From NCBI GenBank assembly GCA_037179335.1, contig JAKZHN010000002.1:372001-436000 (forward strand): a DNA stretch of 64,000 nucleotides, given 5' to 3'. The translations under genes and the position numbers were made by a program. The notes below the pieces were generated by a model. The model saw only the letters and a program-made list of their open reading frames with translations, searched no databases and was not told where the DNA came from. The first letter of the stretch is position 1, and each line of letters starts with the position of its first letter. The stretch comes from Cyclaneusma minus. Lineage: Eukaryota > Ascomycota > Leotiomycetes > Marthamycetales > Marthamycetaceae. Below are positions 1 to 11,738 of this stretch, piece after piece.

Positions 1-927
1 CACGGAATTCGGACCGTCGTTATTCAATCGGCACTCGGTGGGAGGGCTGGAGAGTCAAGGTCGAGGGCGAATGGAGATGAGATGTGCGGTGCTTGAATCG
101 CTACTTGCAGGTCAAATCTAGTATCTACGGCTACATAGTATGCCTTGTATGAGATTTGCCATTCCAGAAAATGGTCCATGTTGCGTGGTCAGGTTCAGAC
201 AGAGCCAATAACAAGAATAGGATATAGGATTATAGATATCTTACATGCATATCTGAGCTAGTATCACGATGTCTCGAAATCTGGCGATGTTCTCAATGTA
301 GAAGCGCATGTCGTCCCCTTGTCCTACGACACAGACTCAGGGTCCAGTGTCCATGCGTCAACATCCCTGTCCGGCAGCGGCAAGGCATTCTCGGGAAGAC
401 CAGGTCGTCGTGGAGGTCAGGGGTGGGTGGGTGTCTCTCCAACAGAACCCCCAAACCCAATTCAGCGCTTCCCCACCGGCAGAATCGACTGTCGTGCAAC
501 CACATACATGTAGGCACTGGGGTCTCCGGTAGCGCACGTCAGATCAACCTTAAATTCTCCGAAGCAATATCATAACGCACGTAAGCACTAAGCCGCATAT
601 CTGCATCCATGACACAATTATCGACATTTTGAGATTGTGCCTGGCCGAAGGATTCTGAGGTGGCACGAACACGTGGCTGGCTGCATGATGCAGTAACACA
701 GTCATCGCGGTTTGGGGGTGTCTGGGAAGTGGAAGGGCTCCGAGTCGACGTGGTTTGCGAGGGAGTCAATAATGATGTGGCTAAATCGGCATGGATCTGC
801 ATATGCTAGATCTGAGAAGGATGCGTCCTGCAGGAACAGAGTGGATGGATCGTGGGGCCTTTGATGATGTGGACATAGGAACTCCATCAATGTCGTTCAA
901 TGTTGTGGTGCTTTCATGTTGATAAGG

Positions 928-929
<2 letters not shown>

Positions 930-959
<30 letters not shown>
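930..959. repeat. Poly-G run, 30 bases
   Basis: An uninterrupted run of 30 G lies just before the left copy of the duplicated flank that precedes the long poly-C. Together with the poly-C tract it marks a stretch that is more likely a sequencing or assembly artefact than real fungal DNA. Confidence 0.85.
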
Positions 960-961
<2 letters not shown>

Positions 962-1042
962 GTTTTTTTAGGAACCTTGTTGGAATGAAAACCCCCAACC
1001 CGGGGGCGTTTTAACTATGGGTATTTGTCCTTATATGCCGGA

Positions 1043-1511
<469 letters not shown>

Positions 1512-3348
1512 CCGCCATGATTGTTTAGGAACCTTGGTGGACTGGAAAGCCACAACACGTGGGCGTTATTACTATCGGTATTTGGCCTGATATGCCGGAG
1601 CGCGTGCGTTATTTTATTTCATTTTAGGACATTTAGCACGTGCTAGGATAGGAAATTAGTAGCGAGGTTTACTTGTGGTCTACTGCAGTGCACCACGTAC
1701 ACGATATTTGTTAAGTTCGATCCAGTTTCTCTACCAGGTCGATCAGAGACAGTGCGTTTCAGGCTTCGGAGCTAACAGTTACCCTAATTTGCGTATATGT
1801 GCTGACAGAGACCGTTTCTTCTGGTTGACTTCCGAGGTTTTTTGTGGATATCACCTCCGAGGACAATCGGATCATCAAAGCGTGATCTGATTTCATGGTC
1901 CGGTTCTCGGAACGCAAAAGATCTGCGATTGGCTTGTCCAACTTCGAGGTCAGGCCTGTATGATCGGGAGCTTTGTTGACCATGTCGGCTCTCGGTAGAG
2001 GATAAAGTCAACGGTTAACGCGGGATACCTCTGAGTGCCGAGCGGGATGCCCATTCGAAATCATTATGAGTTCTTCACATGCCAGTTGTGTTAGCCCTAC
2101 AGCCCGCAAGCTTGAAGAAAAAGCAAAAGACCAAAGCTTCAGAACTCAAAGAAGAAAAGCTTGGTGGGCGGACCGTCGTGGACTTCCTCTTTGGCGAAGC
2201 CCCGGAAAGATCGAGTCTGATCGACCCTGAAGCGATCAACCCAAGAGAGCTTGACTTGATCCTATATAGCCTCGAGATCTGCGAGTGGGCGAGTAAAAAG
2301 CGGGAATCGGATTCTGAAGCTGCCATAGCCTCAACGAGGTGAAGTTAGCACTGCTTTAGTTCTAGATCGGACCGATTTTGACTTCCCAAACGAGACGTCT
2401 GTCTTTCTATGTAGTTGCTGATCCGGCTGGGTATGCCTCAGAAATTCCAGCGGTGCCATCAAGTTTTAGATCTTAGTTCAAATCCAAAGAATTTGAGACT
2501 TAAAAGTCTAGTAACTTGGCATTACTAAACCTAGCAACCTACCATCTTGACGCAAGAGACCGTGCTCAATGCTTAAAGATCCATAATTCTTTGCCAGCTC
2601 CACCCCTTTTAGAAGCCCCAACTTCTTTGCATATGCACTTATGCAGGCTATATTCTATAGCATGAGACCCCAACCCCTTCTAGAAGACAAAAAGTTCCAT
2701 GCGGCAAGAACCGCAGAGTGGAACTTGGAGATCTGCAGCTTAGAAGACTGTGGGACTATGGGTACATAACCTGGTCTTGGGTGTTTTGGATACTTACAGG
2801 GGAAGTGTGCCGAAGTGGGTATGTGGGAGTGGGGGTGAGGCTGGTTTCCATGTGAACTGGATGGACGTGCGGTATGGACATCAGGGTCTTGAGAGGCGGG
2901 AGAGGAGACAGGAGAGAAGCACTTGTCTTTTCGAGGAATTGCTCTGTCTCGTGGGGATGTGGTGCCAAATGGGGAAAGGGGAGGAGAACTTGATGAACTA
3001 CCGTGGAAGAAGCGAGAGCCGGTACATGTACTGGTTGACGATACCTATGAGACGAACAGCTTTGTGAAAAAAGTTGGGGTGCCTCGTTATTGCCAATTCT
3101 CCGAAAGATCGCTGAACATATCGTCTGAATTCCGAGAGTGCTTGGTGATGTCTCTGAGCTTTTTGTAGGTTGCCGGAAAACAGTTTGGAAACCATCATAT
3201 TTTTCCTAAGCAGGTGAAACCCAGAACTCCACGTAGTCTGTTCTGTACAATAAGAAAATGCCCCCAAGAAACTCACAATACAAGAAACTGTAACTTTAAT
3301 CCAGCCGGAAATGCGCCTTCCTTCCTGCTATGCCCTACCCAAAACCGT

Positions 3349-4341
3349 CTACCATCCCTGAAAATGCTTCAACATGTAGTATCCCAGAACCAAAGCGCCC
3401 ACTGGTCCAGCAAGAATCTTAAAGACCTTAAGCCAGAAAAAGCCAATCAACTTCGTTCCCCTAACCGCCAGGCCGACCTTGACCATATTCGGGGAATCGT
3501 TTCCACCATTTACTCTCGGGAATGGCTCATTGGGAATTGGCTTGCCCAAGAACTTGCAGAGTGGTTCCCAGCCTTCCTGCACTCTGAATTCGAGCAAGCG
3601 GTCTTTGGGGACGACGCGGCGGACGTGCTCGTTGTGGCGAAGCGCACCGGCGCGCAGGGCATCGCGGTCTTGCCAGTTGGCACCGGCCCAGTCGATGAGA
3701 ATGAGTTCGAGGATATCGTAGAGTGCGCCCATCGCCCACTGTTCAATACCAGTGTTAGCAGAGAGTCTACAATGCTTGTCAAGGTAGAATTCGGGGAAAC
3801 ACAAGTGTGAAGTAGGACATACTGGGTCAATCTTGCGCAGCACAGGCCAGATCCTCCAGTCAAGGATTCGATAGTATACATTCTCCATCGACTTGGTCCA
3901 GGGCATGGGATCTCTTAACGTAAGGATGACTTTGGCATTGGGGTACGCGGCCAGCATCTCATCGATGAAGTTGACACATGGTGCGTCGGTGATGGCGCTG
4001 TAGTTTTTGAGCAGCTTGTCGAATTCGGCCGAGGTGAAAGGCTTTCCTTTGCCGTAGATCTTGGCTTGGAGCGCTTCGATCCAGCAGTTGACGTGGCGAG
4101 TGCCTTTCTGGTTGGCGATGGTCTCGGTGAAGTGGTAGGCCTTGTATCCAAGTTTGTCGAGGGCATGTACCATTGCTGTTTTGCATGATCAGTAAACACT
4201 TTTTTGATGAGATGAGAGCCATTGCTCACAGGTTGTGCCAGTTCGAGACAGTCCGAGGTTCAAGACTTGCATCTCAACCGGTCTCTTCTCGACCTCGGGG
4301 AGGAGGTCGATGAAGCGCTTTCCGGGCGGAGGGGCAGCCAT
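3349..4341 (-). CDS. Sulfotransferase-family (P-loop) protein with C-terminal membrane segment
   Basis: Two exons, 4341-4230 and 4175-3349, join across a 54-base intron (4176-4229) to give 312 residues. The join restores the motif GLSRTGTTS near residue 35, the phosphate-binding loop of the fungal Sulfotransfer_4 family; neither exon alone contains it. Further family features are the DAPCVNF stretch, the LTLRDP motif and a central Trp/Tyr-rich part. The last 30 residues are hydrophobic (LIGFFWLKVF onward), so the protein is probably tail-anchored. Family members are predicted PAPS-dependent sulfotransferases, but substrates are mostly unknown. The ATG at 4341 is the first in frame and the length fits the family. 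It lies about 4.6 kb from the MFS gene, so membership of the PKS-NRPS cluster is possible but not supported by anything here. Confidence 0.8.
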
Positions 4342-5601
4342 TGTAAACGAAAGTGGGATTAATTGGAACGGTCAAACGATGGTAAGGCTGCAAATAGAGA
4401 ATGAATGAATGAATGAGAGATTCCCAACTTCTTGAGTCTTAAGAATCACAGGATAGTAGACAGAAAAGAGAGAGGCTCAAAACTTGCCTCAGTGCGCAGG
4501 GCACCAGTATAAAATGTATATGGAGTGGAGATGCAGAGCACGTCTTTAGTGAGTAAGCCTTCAAATTGAGGCTTGATGGAGTCCAAGGTCTCACGACATC
4601 AGGACGGGGATGTGACTTCGAAGTCCAAGGACGAGGCTGGGCAGCGGAAAACGGAGCGATGAAGGCCCTAGATCCCAGCAGCCCTGTGCTATTTAGGGCA
4701 TGGTTGGCACGGCCTGGCAGATTGGATGTTTGATGAATTGAGCTGGATGCGGAAGCGTGCCTGGAGAGGTGAGTGAGGAATTAGTACACTTGACGCTCGG
4801 ACCAAGTCACGTGATACATGCTTGGCGCTTTCGGATTTTTAAACCCTCCCGCTCCCGACATCTGTTCTCGAACACGCGGCTCCGACAAATCCCACGAGTT
4901 CTCCTTCCAGTCTTCCACTTCCCCTCACGCTGTGTTTGCTTCCTCCATGTCATTCTAGAGGCCACGGACCGTCACTTGGCAATCGCACTGCATACTCTTT
5001 TCGTCCTCAACCCACGCTGTTTTAACAGACTCCTCATTGATATAAGTTCGAGAACGCCCAACCCAGTCAGGCTCTCGCTGCCCTTTGATTTTACCCACCT
5101 TCCACGAAACGTGCATCTGGAGATTTCCATATGCTAGCCAACTTGGCTAAGGGAGATCACCATGATAACCGCCGTGGCCCGACTTGTCATTCTTACATAT
5201 ACACTGGGTTGAAACCTCAATCTTGAAACGGTGAAGATCGTTGAACATGTGACTTGTTTCATGACATCCAGCAAATCAGAATCAAGTCCTTCTACTGAAA
5301 CATCGGCGAAGTTGACACAGCTCCGACCTCACAAGACCAACAGAAGACACATTGAAGCTCCCCGGCTGGGCAAGGCTGATAATGAGGGCAGCGGGGTATT
5401 TGATGGGTACTAATGATGACTGGAGTTCAGAAGGTGGCAGACCGTCGTTATCGTCGGTGGAGCCAGGACCTCCAGCGTAAACAGCCCTTTTAATTACACA
5501 ACATTCTCCAGTCCTCTCCTTTCTCTCTGTAACTCTCTACCTGGTCACACACTGCTATTCGACTATCCCGCCCGACTTTTGATACTACTGGGCAGTCAAA
5601 G
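4342..5601. other. Divergent intergenic region, sulfotransferase / DUF7702 gene
   Basis: These 1.26 kb separate two divergently transcribed genes and should hold both promoters. A short (AATG)n run lies near 4403-4420. A 126-codon open frame at 4757-5137 has no domain and poor composition and is not called. A pyrimidine-rich stretch at about 5500-5580 directly precedes the ATG at 5602, as in many fungal leaders. Confidence 0.5.
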
Positions 5602-6609
5602 ATGGGTAAAGTGACCTACCGCGATGGCATCGCCATTCTCCAACTTCTGTACTTCACGCCCGCCGCATTTCTCGCGCTCTTCCTCTGCCTGAAACATGGC
5701 TTTGGCAAGTCTTCCGGCTGGTACTTCCTGATCACCTTCTCTCTCCTCCGTATGATCGGGTCCATCTGTACGCTCATTGAAATCGACCATTACTCCAAAG
5801 AAGTCGCCACTGCTTCTATAATCTGTACATCCATCGGTCTCGCCCCATTGAACCTCGTCTGTCTGGGCTTGCTTAGTCGAGTGTAAGTCTTTCTTCCTAC
5901 AACCCATCCCGATAACTTTCTCTTCACATCAACCACCTACTAACACCACCGCAGCAACGAATACTCCCAGATAAAGCTCACTCCCCTGATTTGGAAAGCC
6001 GTCTCTCTAGTCTCCACCATCGGTCTCATCCTCGGTATCTATGGCGGTACCCAACAAGCCAAATCCACCGACTACACTTCCATGAACGCCGAAACCAAAA
6101 CCGCAGTCATCATCTTCACTCTCATCTACTGCCTTCTCGTCTGCCTAACAATCCTCTTCGGTCTCCGCATCTCGCAAGTCCAAGCCGGCGAAAAGCGTCT
6201 CGTGCTCGCCGTCGCCATTTCCGTCCCCTTCATCGGCGTACGTCTCATCTACGCCCTGGTTTCAGATTTTGCGCATAGCAGCAAGTTCAACTCGATTTAT
6301 GGAAATGCAACAATCTATCTTTGCATGGCGGTGTTGGAGGAGCTTATTGCGACGACTATTTGTCTTGGTGTGGGGATGGTGTTGAGAAAAGCACCGCCCA
6401 AGGAGGAGCCGGTGGTGGTGGAGGATGTGCAGTTGGAGAGTAAGGAGAGCCACTCGCCGGCGGGGACGGCGGGGAGAGTCACAGAGGTTTATCAGAGCAC
6501 TTATCCGAAGTGGGCGCGTATTGGCATTCTGGGGAGGGTGATTGGCTTTGTTTGGGATAAGGTTGGGGAGAAGAGGTGGGAGAAGCAGGCTCAACAGGCA
6601 CAGCAATAA
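5602..6609 (+). CDS. DUF7702-like seven-helix membrane protein
   Basis: Exons 5602-5882 and 5955-6609 are joined over a 72-base intron with a GTAAGT donor, giving 311 residues. The protein has about seven hydrophobic segments: one at the N-terminus after the opening MGKVTYRDG, others near residues 45-65, 75-95, 105-125, 140-160, 175-195 and 215-235. A hydrophilic tail of about 70 residues follows. This layout, and the conserved opening with Leu/Phe-rich first helix and GxW turn, match the fungus-specific DUF7702 family, whose function is unknown. Without the intron the reading frame stops after residue 94, so the splice is needed. It shares a divergent promoter region with the sulfotransferase-family gene. 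No link to the metabolite cluster is visible. Confidence 0.8.
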
Positions 6610-7073
6610 TTGGGTGGCGTGTGAGTGATGGATGAGTGCTACCAGGTTGTCCTGGTCGCATTGTGCGCAGAAAATTGCCTTGAGAGGGCTGCATGTTCTT
6701 GGGTTCACGTTTTGGATTGGAAAATATCCCTGTTGTTAACGCTGTCTGATTGCCGGCAACCTGAGGATAACAGGCCTCTTACAGCAAACCAACTGGCTGC
6801 ATTATGTCTGCATTTAGAAAATCAAAGATAGATCTACGAAGTCTTTTGTACCAAATGATTGAGCTTTGTTCTCGGATGAGTCGGTTCCCCTATGCTACCC
6901 CGGCCATGTTAGTTATTTCCATGCACGCACCTACCTATTCGATGTTAGTATCGCAACTGTTGGTGATGCACGCAGCTGAACCAACACCTCACGCCTGCCC
7001 CCAGTTCCCATGTGTAGGTGGGTAGGTCATCGAGGAGCGCGTCTTTTCCACTTTCTTTGCCTTCATCGTCATC
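6610..7073. other. Intergenic, no gene seen
   Basis: This 464-base stretch holds the 3' end of the DUF7702-like gene and the 5' flank of the truncated P450. No RNA gene, repeat or convincing frame was found. Confidence 0.5.
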
Positions 7074-8260
7074 ATGTTCGCTAAATCACTGAAAATGTTC
7101 TCGGAGGAAGATGGTCGTGGAGGCACCGCATCATCGATTCTATCATCTTTCTTCATTCTCGCCGTCACATGGATCACATGGAGGATTTGGACCTTCGCCC
7201 TCAAGCCAGCATTGAGTCCAAAAGATCCCAAAGTGTACCCGTATTGGATTCCAAGTATGTCTACCCAACTTCCAGCAAAATTTCTATGCTAACCATTCTT
7301 TTAGTCCTAGGTAACTACAATTCAGAGCCCCAATGCGACCCTGAGTTCAACTGATGATAGCTCAGGTCATGCCCCCGCTTTCATGAGAGACAGCCAGAGA
7401 CTATTCACTCAAGCCAGGTGAGATCACCTGATCGTCTTTCATACCCCCAACATGTATCATGAGCCATAACGATGTTTTCACAGAGAACACTTTGGCAACA
7501 CTCGCCAGCCGTTCGCCCTCACAGTCATGGGCCAGCGCATCTACATCGTCAACGATCCAAACGACTTACCAACACTTTACAAAAGCACTTCCACGCTCAC
7601 GTTTGACGGCTTCATCAGAGACTTTTTCCATAAGGAGGGCGTGAAGCCCGAGGCGGTCAAAACCATGTTTACCAAGAAGGCCAATCGTCAAAACAAGGCT
7701 CTCGCACACGCAGGAGAGGATCTCTTCAAGCAACAACTCCAGCCCGGACCCCATCTCCCATCGTTGTTCGGTTCAATCGCAGCCAAAATCAGCGACTGTA
7801 TTCAATGGGATAGCCTTTCATCCAGCTCCGTCATTTCTGCAACGAACAACACGAAAACCGTCTCTCTTTTAGGGCTTTGCCTTGAGATTCTGGTGAAGCC
7901 TGTTTCAATTGGGGTCTTTGGAACTGTAGTGTATGACATTGAGCCACGTCTCTCAGACATATTCCGGAAATCCGATGAAAACAGCTGGAAGATGAATTAC
8001 GAGCTGCCTCGGTTTGCGGCACCAGATGTTTACGATGCGAAAGACGAAATTCGAGCAGTGATGCTTAAATATATCAAGCTTCCTGCGGAGCAGAGGCGCG
8101 ACGCATCTTGGTTGATTCATTCTTTGGAGGATTTGCTCAGAGGTGGCGGAATCGACGATGAAGACATCGCCTCCTTTTTCTTCGGACCCTTCTGGACGTA
8201 AGTTATTGATGCATTTTACACTTTCTCTTCAAGTCTCATGCCGTCTCTGACTTTTCAACA
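7074..8260 (+). pseudogene. Cytochrome P450, 5' half only (broken gene)
   Basis: Four exons can be joined: 7074-7254, 7305-7310 (six bases), 7366-7417 and 7484-8197. They give about 317 residues with an N-terminal membrane anchor (residues 20-45), the YPYWIP...GHAPAF hinge and the start of a typical P450 fold. The overall look is of the fungal group often annotated as cholesterol 7-alpha-hydroxylase-like (CYP7/CYP8 type). Exon 4 ends at a good donor (GTAAGT, 8198-8203), but no following exon carries the ExxR helix or the Cys haem loop before the next gene at 8934. Full-length relatives are about 500 residues, so roughly the last 40% is missing. The retained exons show no stop or frameshift, which suggests recent loss by deletion or insertion. 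It cannot be an active P450. Confidence 0.75.
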
Positions 8261-8933
8261 AGTAACTGGTCTTACGGTTAGAGGTAACTAACGAGCATAC
8301 TGGAATTTTGGAATCTTCGAATCTTCGAATCTTGGAACCATGGTCCTATTCGCTGATTTGCTATTATAAAACATTAGTAGAACTATAGTGCCGCACCAGA
8401 TTTGCGACCGCACTATGGTCGCGCGACCACGGAACCGCCGCGCGAACGTGCGCGACCTTTATTTGAAATCGGCTTGCTCCGCTAAGGTAGCCTTGAATTG
8501 CTCCTATTGGTTTGACATACGACTATATTGCTCAAGGGACTAGGAAACATACGCCCTACGGGTTAAATCCAGCCAAGGCGGAGTTGTTGTCACCGCTCAT
8601 ACTGCGGTACTACCCCAAACTTTATCCACCCCCACTCTTTGTCTACATCACCCCACATACACTTTGTATGCGGGATGATGCGGATGTAACCTTCAATTTA
8701 TCCTCAACTACTGAAATTCCGAAATGGGCCAACATCGAAGCGGGCATTACATACATGCCCGATACTCAACGGTTTTCATTCCCCTCTTTCCATCTTCTTG
8801 ACCTCTTCTCTATGAGGGTATAAACCTTTCTTTTGCTTCCATCACAGTAACTGTTTCCTGCTACTAGAGTGCAGTCATTCGTCCCCAAAGTGGCAAAAGA
8901 CCCCATCCTCTCGCCACAAACCGCCTAAACACC
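8261..8933. other. Intergenic at the P450 break, with GC palindromes
   Basis: The sequence after the P450 break holds a short direct repeat of GAATCTTC units (about 8310-8332). At 8404-8428 are nested palindromes: GCGACC is repeated inverted, and GGTCGCGCGACC at 8417-8428 is a perfect 12-base palindrome. The remainder is the MFS promoter. No missing P450 exon is present. Confidence 0.5.
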
Positions 8934-10811
8934 ATGTCAGACCCGGAAACAATATCCCCAGATGCGGATCTGAAGCCCTCAGTCATCCACACGGAAACTA
9001 CGGAACAAACCCGGAATAAAGTCGGGTCCGATGATGGCGATACGGCACTTGCGCTCTTCCATACAAACGATGATGGACCAAATGAAGGGCCGCTTTCTGA
9101 AACCGAAGCAAGGGCGTTGCAGTGGAAGATTGATCTGATGATTTTGCCGTATTTGGGCGTTTGTTATGCTTGTATGTTTGACTTTCTTTCTCAAGTATCC
9201 CCAAACATCTCGCATCATACATGTAACGAATAAACCACTGACCACCCCCTCCCACACAGTCTTCTACATCGACAAAACCACCCTCTCATACGCCGCAATT
9301 TTTGGCATCAAATCCGACCTTCACCTCCACGGAACACAATACAGCTGGCTGAGTAGTGTATTCTACTTCGGCTTTCTGGCATGGGCCCTGCCTACGAACC
9401 TCATGTTACAACGCTTTCGACTAGCAAAATACCTTTCCATAAACATCTTTGTGTGGGGCGTTTTCTTAATGTTACAAGCGACGGCAAAGAATTTCACGCA
9501 GCTTGCTGTCTTGAGAGCTTTTTCTGGCGCTGCGGAAGCTTGTTCTGATCCGGCTTTCTTGTTGATTACTAGGTGAGTGGGTTTCCTGAGAGCGCAGGGG
9601 AGGGGATGGAGGCGAAGGAGGGAAGGAAGAGAGGGAGAGGAGAAATTGGCGAATGGATGAATGGCTGATTTGGGGAAATGTAGTATGTGGTATGCGAGGA
9701 AGGATCAGGCTGTGAGGGTGTGTATCATCTCGTCTATCCAAAGTCCCCCCTCAATTCCCAAACATTTCACCACAATACCAGCATTGCTAATCTCCAACCT
9801 CCTCAGATCGGCCTCTGGTACACAGCCAACGGCCTCGGCATATCCCTCGGCGGCCTCCTCGGCTACGCCATTGGCCACATCCGCGGCTCCCTCCCCAGCT
9901 GGAAATACGAATTCCTCATCATCGGCGCCCTCTGTTCCCTCTGGGGCATAATCCTTTTCTTCTTCCTCCCCGATTCTCCCGTCACCGCACCCCTCCTCAC
10001 ACCAAAGCAGCGACGCTGGGCAGTCGAACGCGTTCGCGAAAACCAGACTGGTGTCGAGAACAAACACTTCAAGAAATACCAAGTCATCGAAGCATTCACC
10101 GACCCAAAACTCTACCTCTTCTTCTTACTCGGTGTCGTAGGCAACATCCCCAACGGCGGAATCTCAAATTTCGGCACCTTGATCATTCAGGGCTTTGGCT
10201 TTTCCACGCTTGTAACTACGCTCATGCAGGTTCCTTACGGCATCATCATCGCCATATCAATCTTGACCTGTGTATTCGTGCAACGCCATATTGCTTCTAG
10301 GGGATTACAGTCACGATGCTTGTTTGTGGTGCTTTTCCTGCTTCCTAATATTGCTGGCGCATTTGGACTCGCCTTCCTCTCCCCACACAACAAAGGCGCT
10401 CGATTGACTTGTTATTATTTGACTGGTCCTTACAATGCTGCTTTTGTGCTTATTTTGAGTCTGCAGATTGCGAATACGGCGGGGCATACCAAGAAGGTTG
10501 TTACGACTGCAGTGCTGTTCTTGGGGTATTGTGGGGGAAATATTGCTGGGCCGTTTTTCTACCTTGATAGCCAGAAACCAGGCTATAAGCTAGGAATCTG
10601 GAGTATGATTGTTTCTCATTTGTTAGAAGTGACGGTTATTTTGCTGTTGAGGGAGTTGTTGAGGAGGGAGAATAGGAGGAGGGACGGGCTGCAGGGGGTG
10701 GGGGCGGGGGAGAGTGAGGAGGCGAGAGGGGAGAGGGAGGGGGAGAGGGAGAAGCTGGCTTTTGCTGATCTGACGGATAGGGAGAATTTGCATTTTAGGT
10801 ATATTTATTGA
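8934..10811 (+). CDS. MFS transporter, Dal5/allantoate permease type (anion:cation symporter)
   Basis: Four exons (8934-9171, 9260-9572, 9684-9717, 9807-10811) give 529 residues. Exon 3 is only 34 bases. The acidic N-terminus is followed by a Trp-Lys-Ile-Asp stretch and YLGVCYAFFYIDKTTLSYAA, the first helix of the Dal5-like anion:cation symporter family. It continues with about 12 membrane helices and the central PDSP/LT..R loop. These proteins carry small organic anions such as allantoate, nicotinate, biotin or pantothenate across the plasma membrane. The C-terminal 50 residues are Arg/Glu-rich and cytosolic. It is the first intact gene upstream of the P450 and may belong to the PKS-NRPS cluster, though this family is more often involved in nutrient uptake than in product export. 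Introns carry regular GT...AG ends and each join keeps the frame. Confidence 0.85.
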
Positions 10812-11738
10812 GAGGGACTGAGGGGGAAGTGAAAATTTTGAATGTCGGTGGTGCGCTGGGAGTTGGCGAAACAGACGAAGCGATGGGGAAAAGGGGGTCT
10901 GGATTATGGCGCTGGCAGGCGTTGGGAGTGTGGACTATGACAGGATAAAATCTGTTACAAGAGGTAATCCAAAAATGTCAATTAATTGTCTCCCCCTATA
11001 ATTCTAGCCGTTGCTTTACACACCCTTCTGCAACCATCCTGAATTTTTCGTGGTTCTTCGAAAGGGAACCCCTGCAGCATATAAGACACACAAACTCGAA
11101 ATACGAGGAGTCACAAGCTCGAACGGACAGCTGCTTCCAGTACATTGCACCACAAGCTTTCAGCCTTCCATAAGGTAGAGTACCACAAAACTATACATAA
11201 CAGCCATGGGCATCCCCAGAAGCGGGAATAATGCCAAAATGCAAACTACAACGACTCTACTGTTATTCCCGAAGTCCATAGCCGTGCCCAGAGCCTCAGG
11301 AGCTAGGTATCCGCGCACCCGGCTTGGTCTTGTGGGCTGTAGTAGTAGTAAGCACTCCAGCGTCTCAACAGCAGCACGCCCCGTCTCACTCGCGCATCAT
11401 AGCAATCAAACGTCCGAGTCAGTTCGAAACCATGACACGGTACGACGACAACAACAGCAACAACAAAAAACTATGCATCAAAGAGTAGTGTTTTATTTCC
11501 ATATCTGGACTTTCCTACGTCGTGCCAAAAAGCAAGCATTCTTGCTATGTGCTGTGGTTATGCCAAAAGCCCTCTCATTATATCCCCGTCTTGTAACGTC
11601 GCCTGAGATGCACCTGAAACATGGATACCACATAGAACTTCTTCCCATCTGTAGACTCCGTTCGCCGATGCAAGAATGAAGAGAAATGTATGAGAGGAAA
11701 AATGACAAGATATACAAGTAAACAGAAGAAACATTCAT
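10812..11738. other. Intergenic, convergent MFS / P450 ends
   Basis: The MFS gene and the CYP52-type P450 end toward each other here. A TATA-like TATAAG at about 11080 and an ATG in good context at 11206 open a 157-codon frame with a poly-Gln run but no domain. It could be a small gene or chance; it is not called as a gene because its composition is not protein-like and it overlaps the likely 3' UTR of the P450. Confidence 0.4.

Noticed and set aside
11206..11679. 157-codon frame with poly-Gln after a TATA-like box
   Set aside because: No domain and overlap with the P450 3' end; a small gene is not excluded but not supported.
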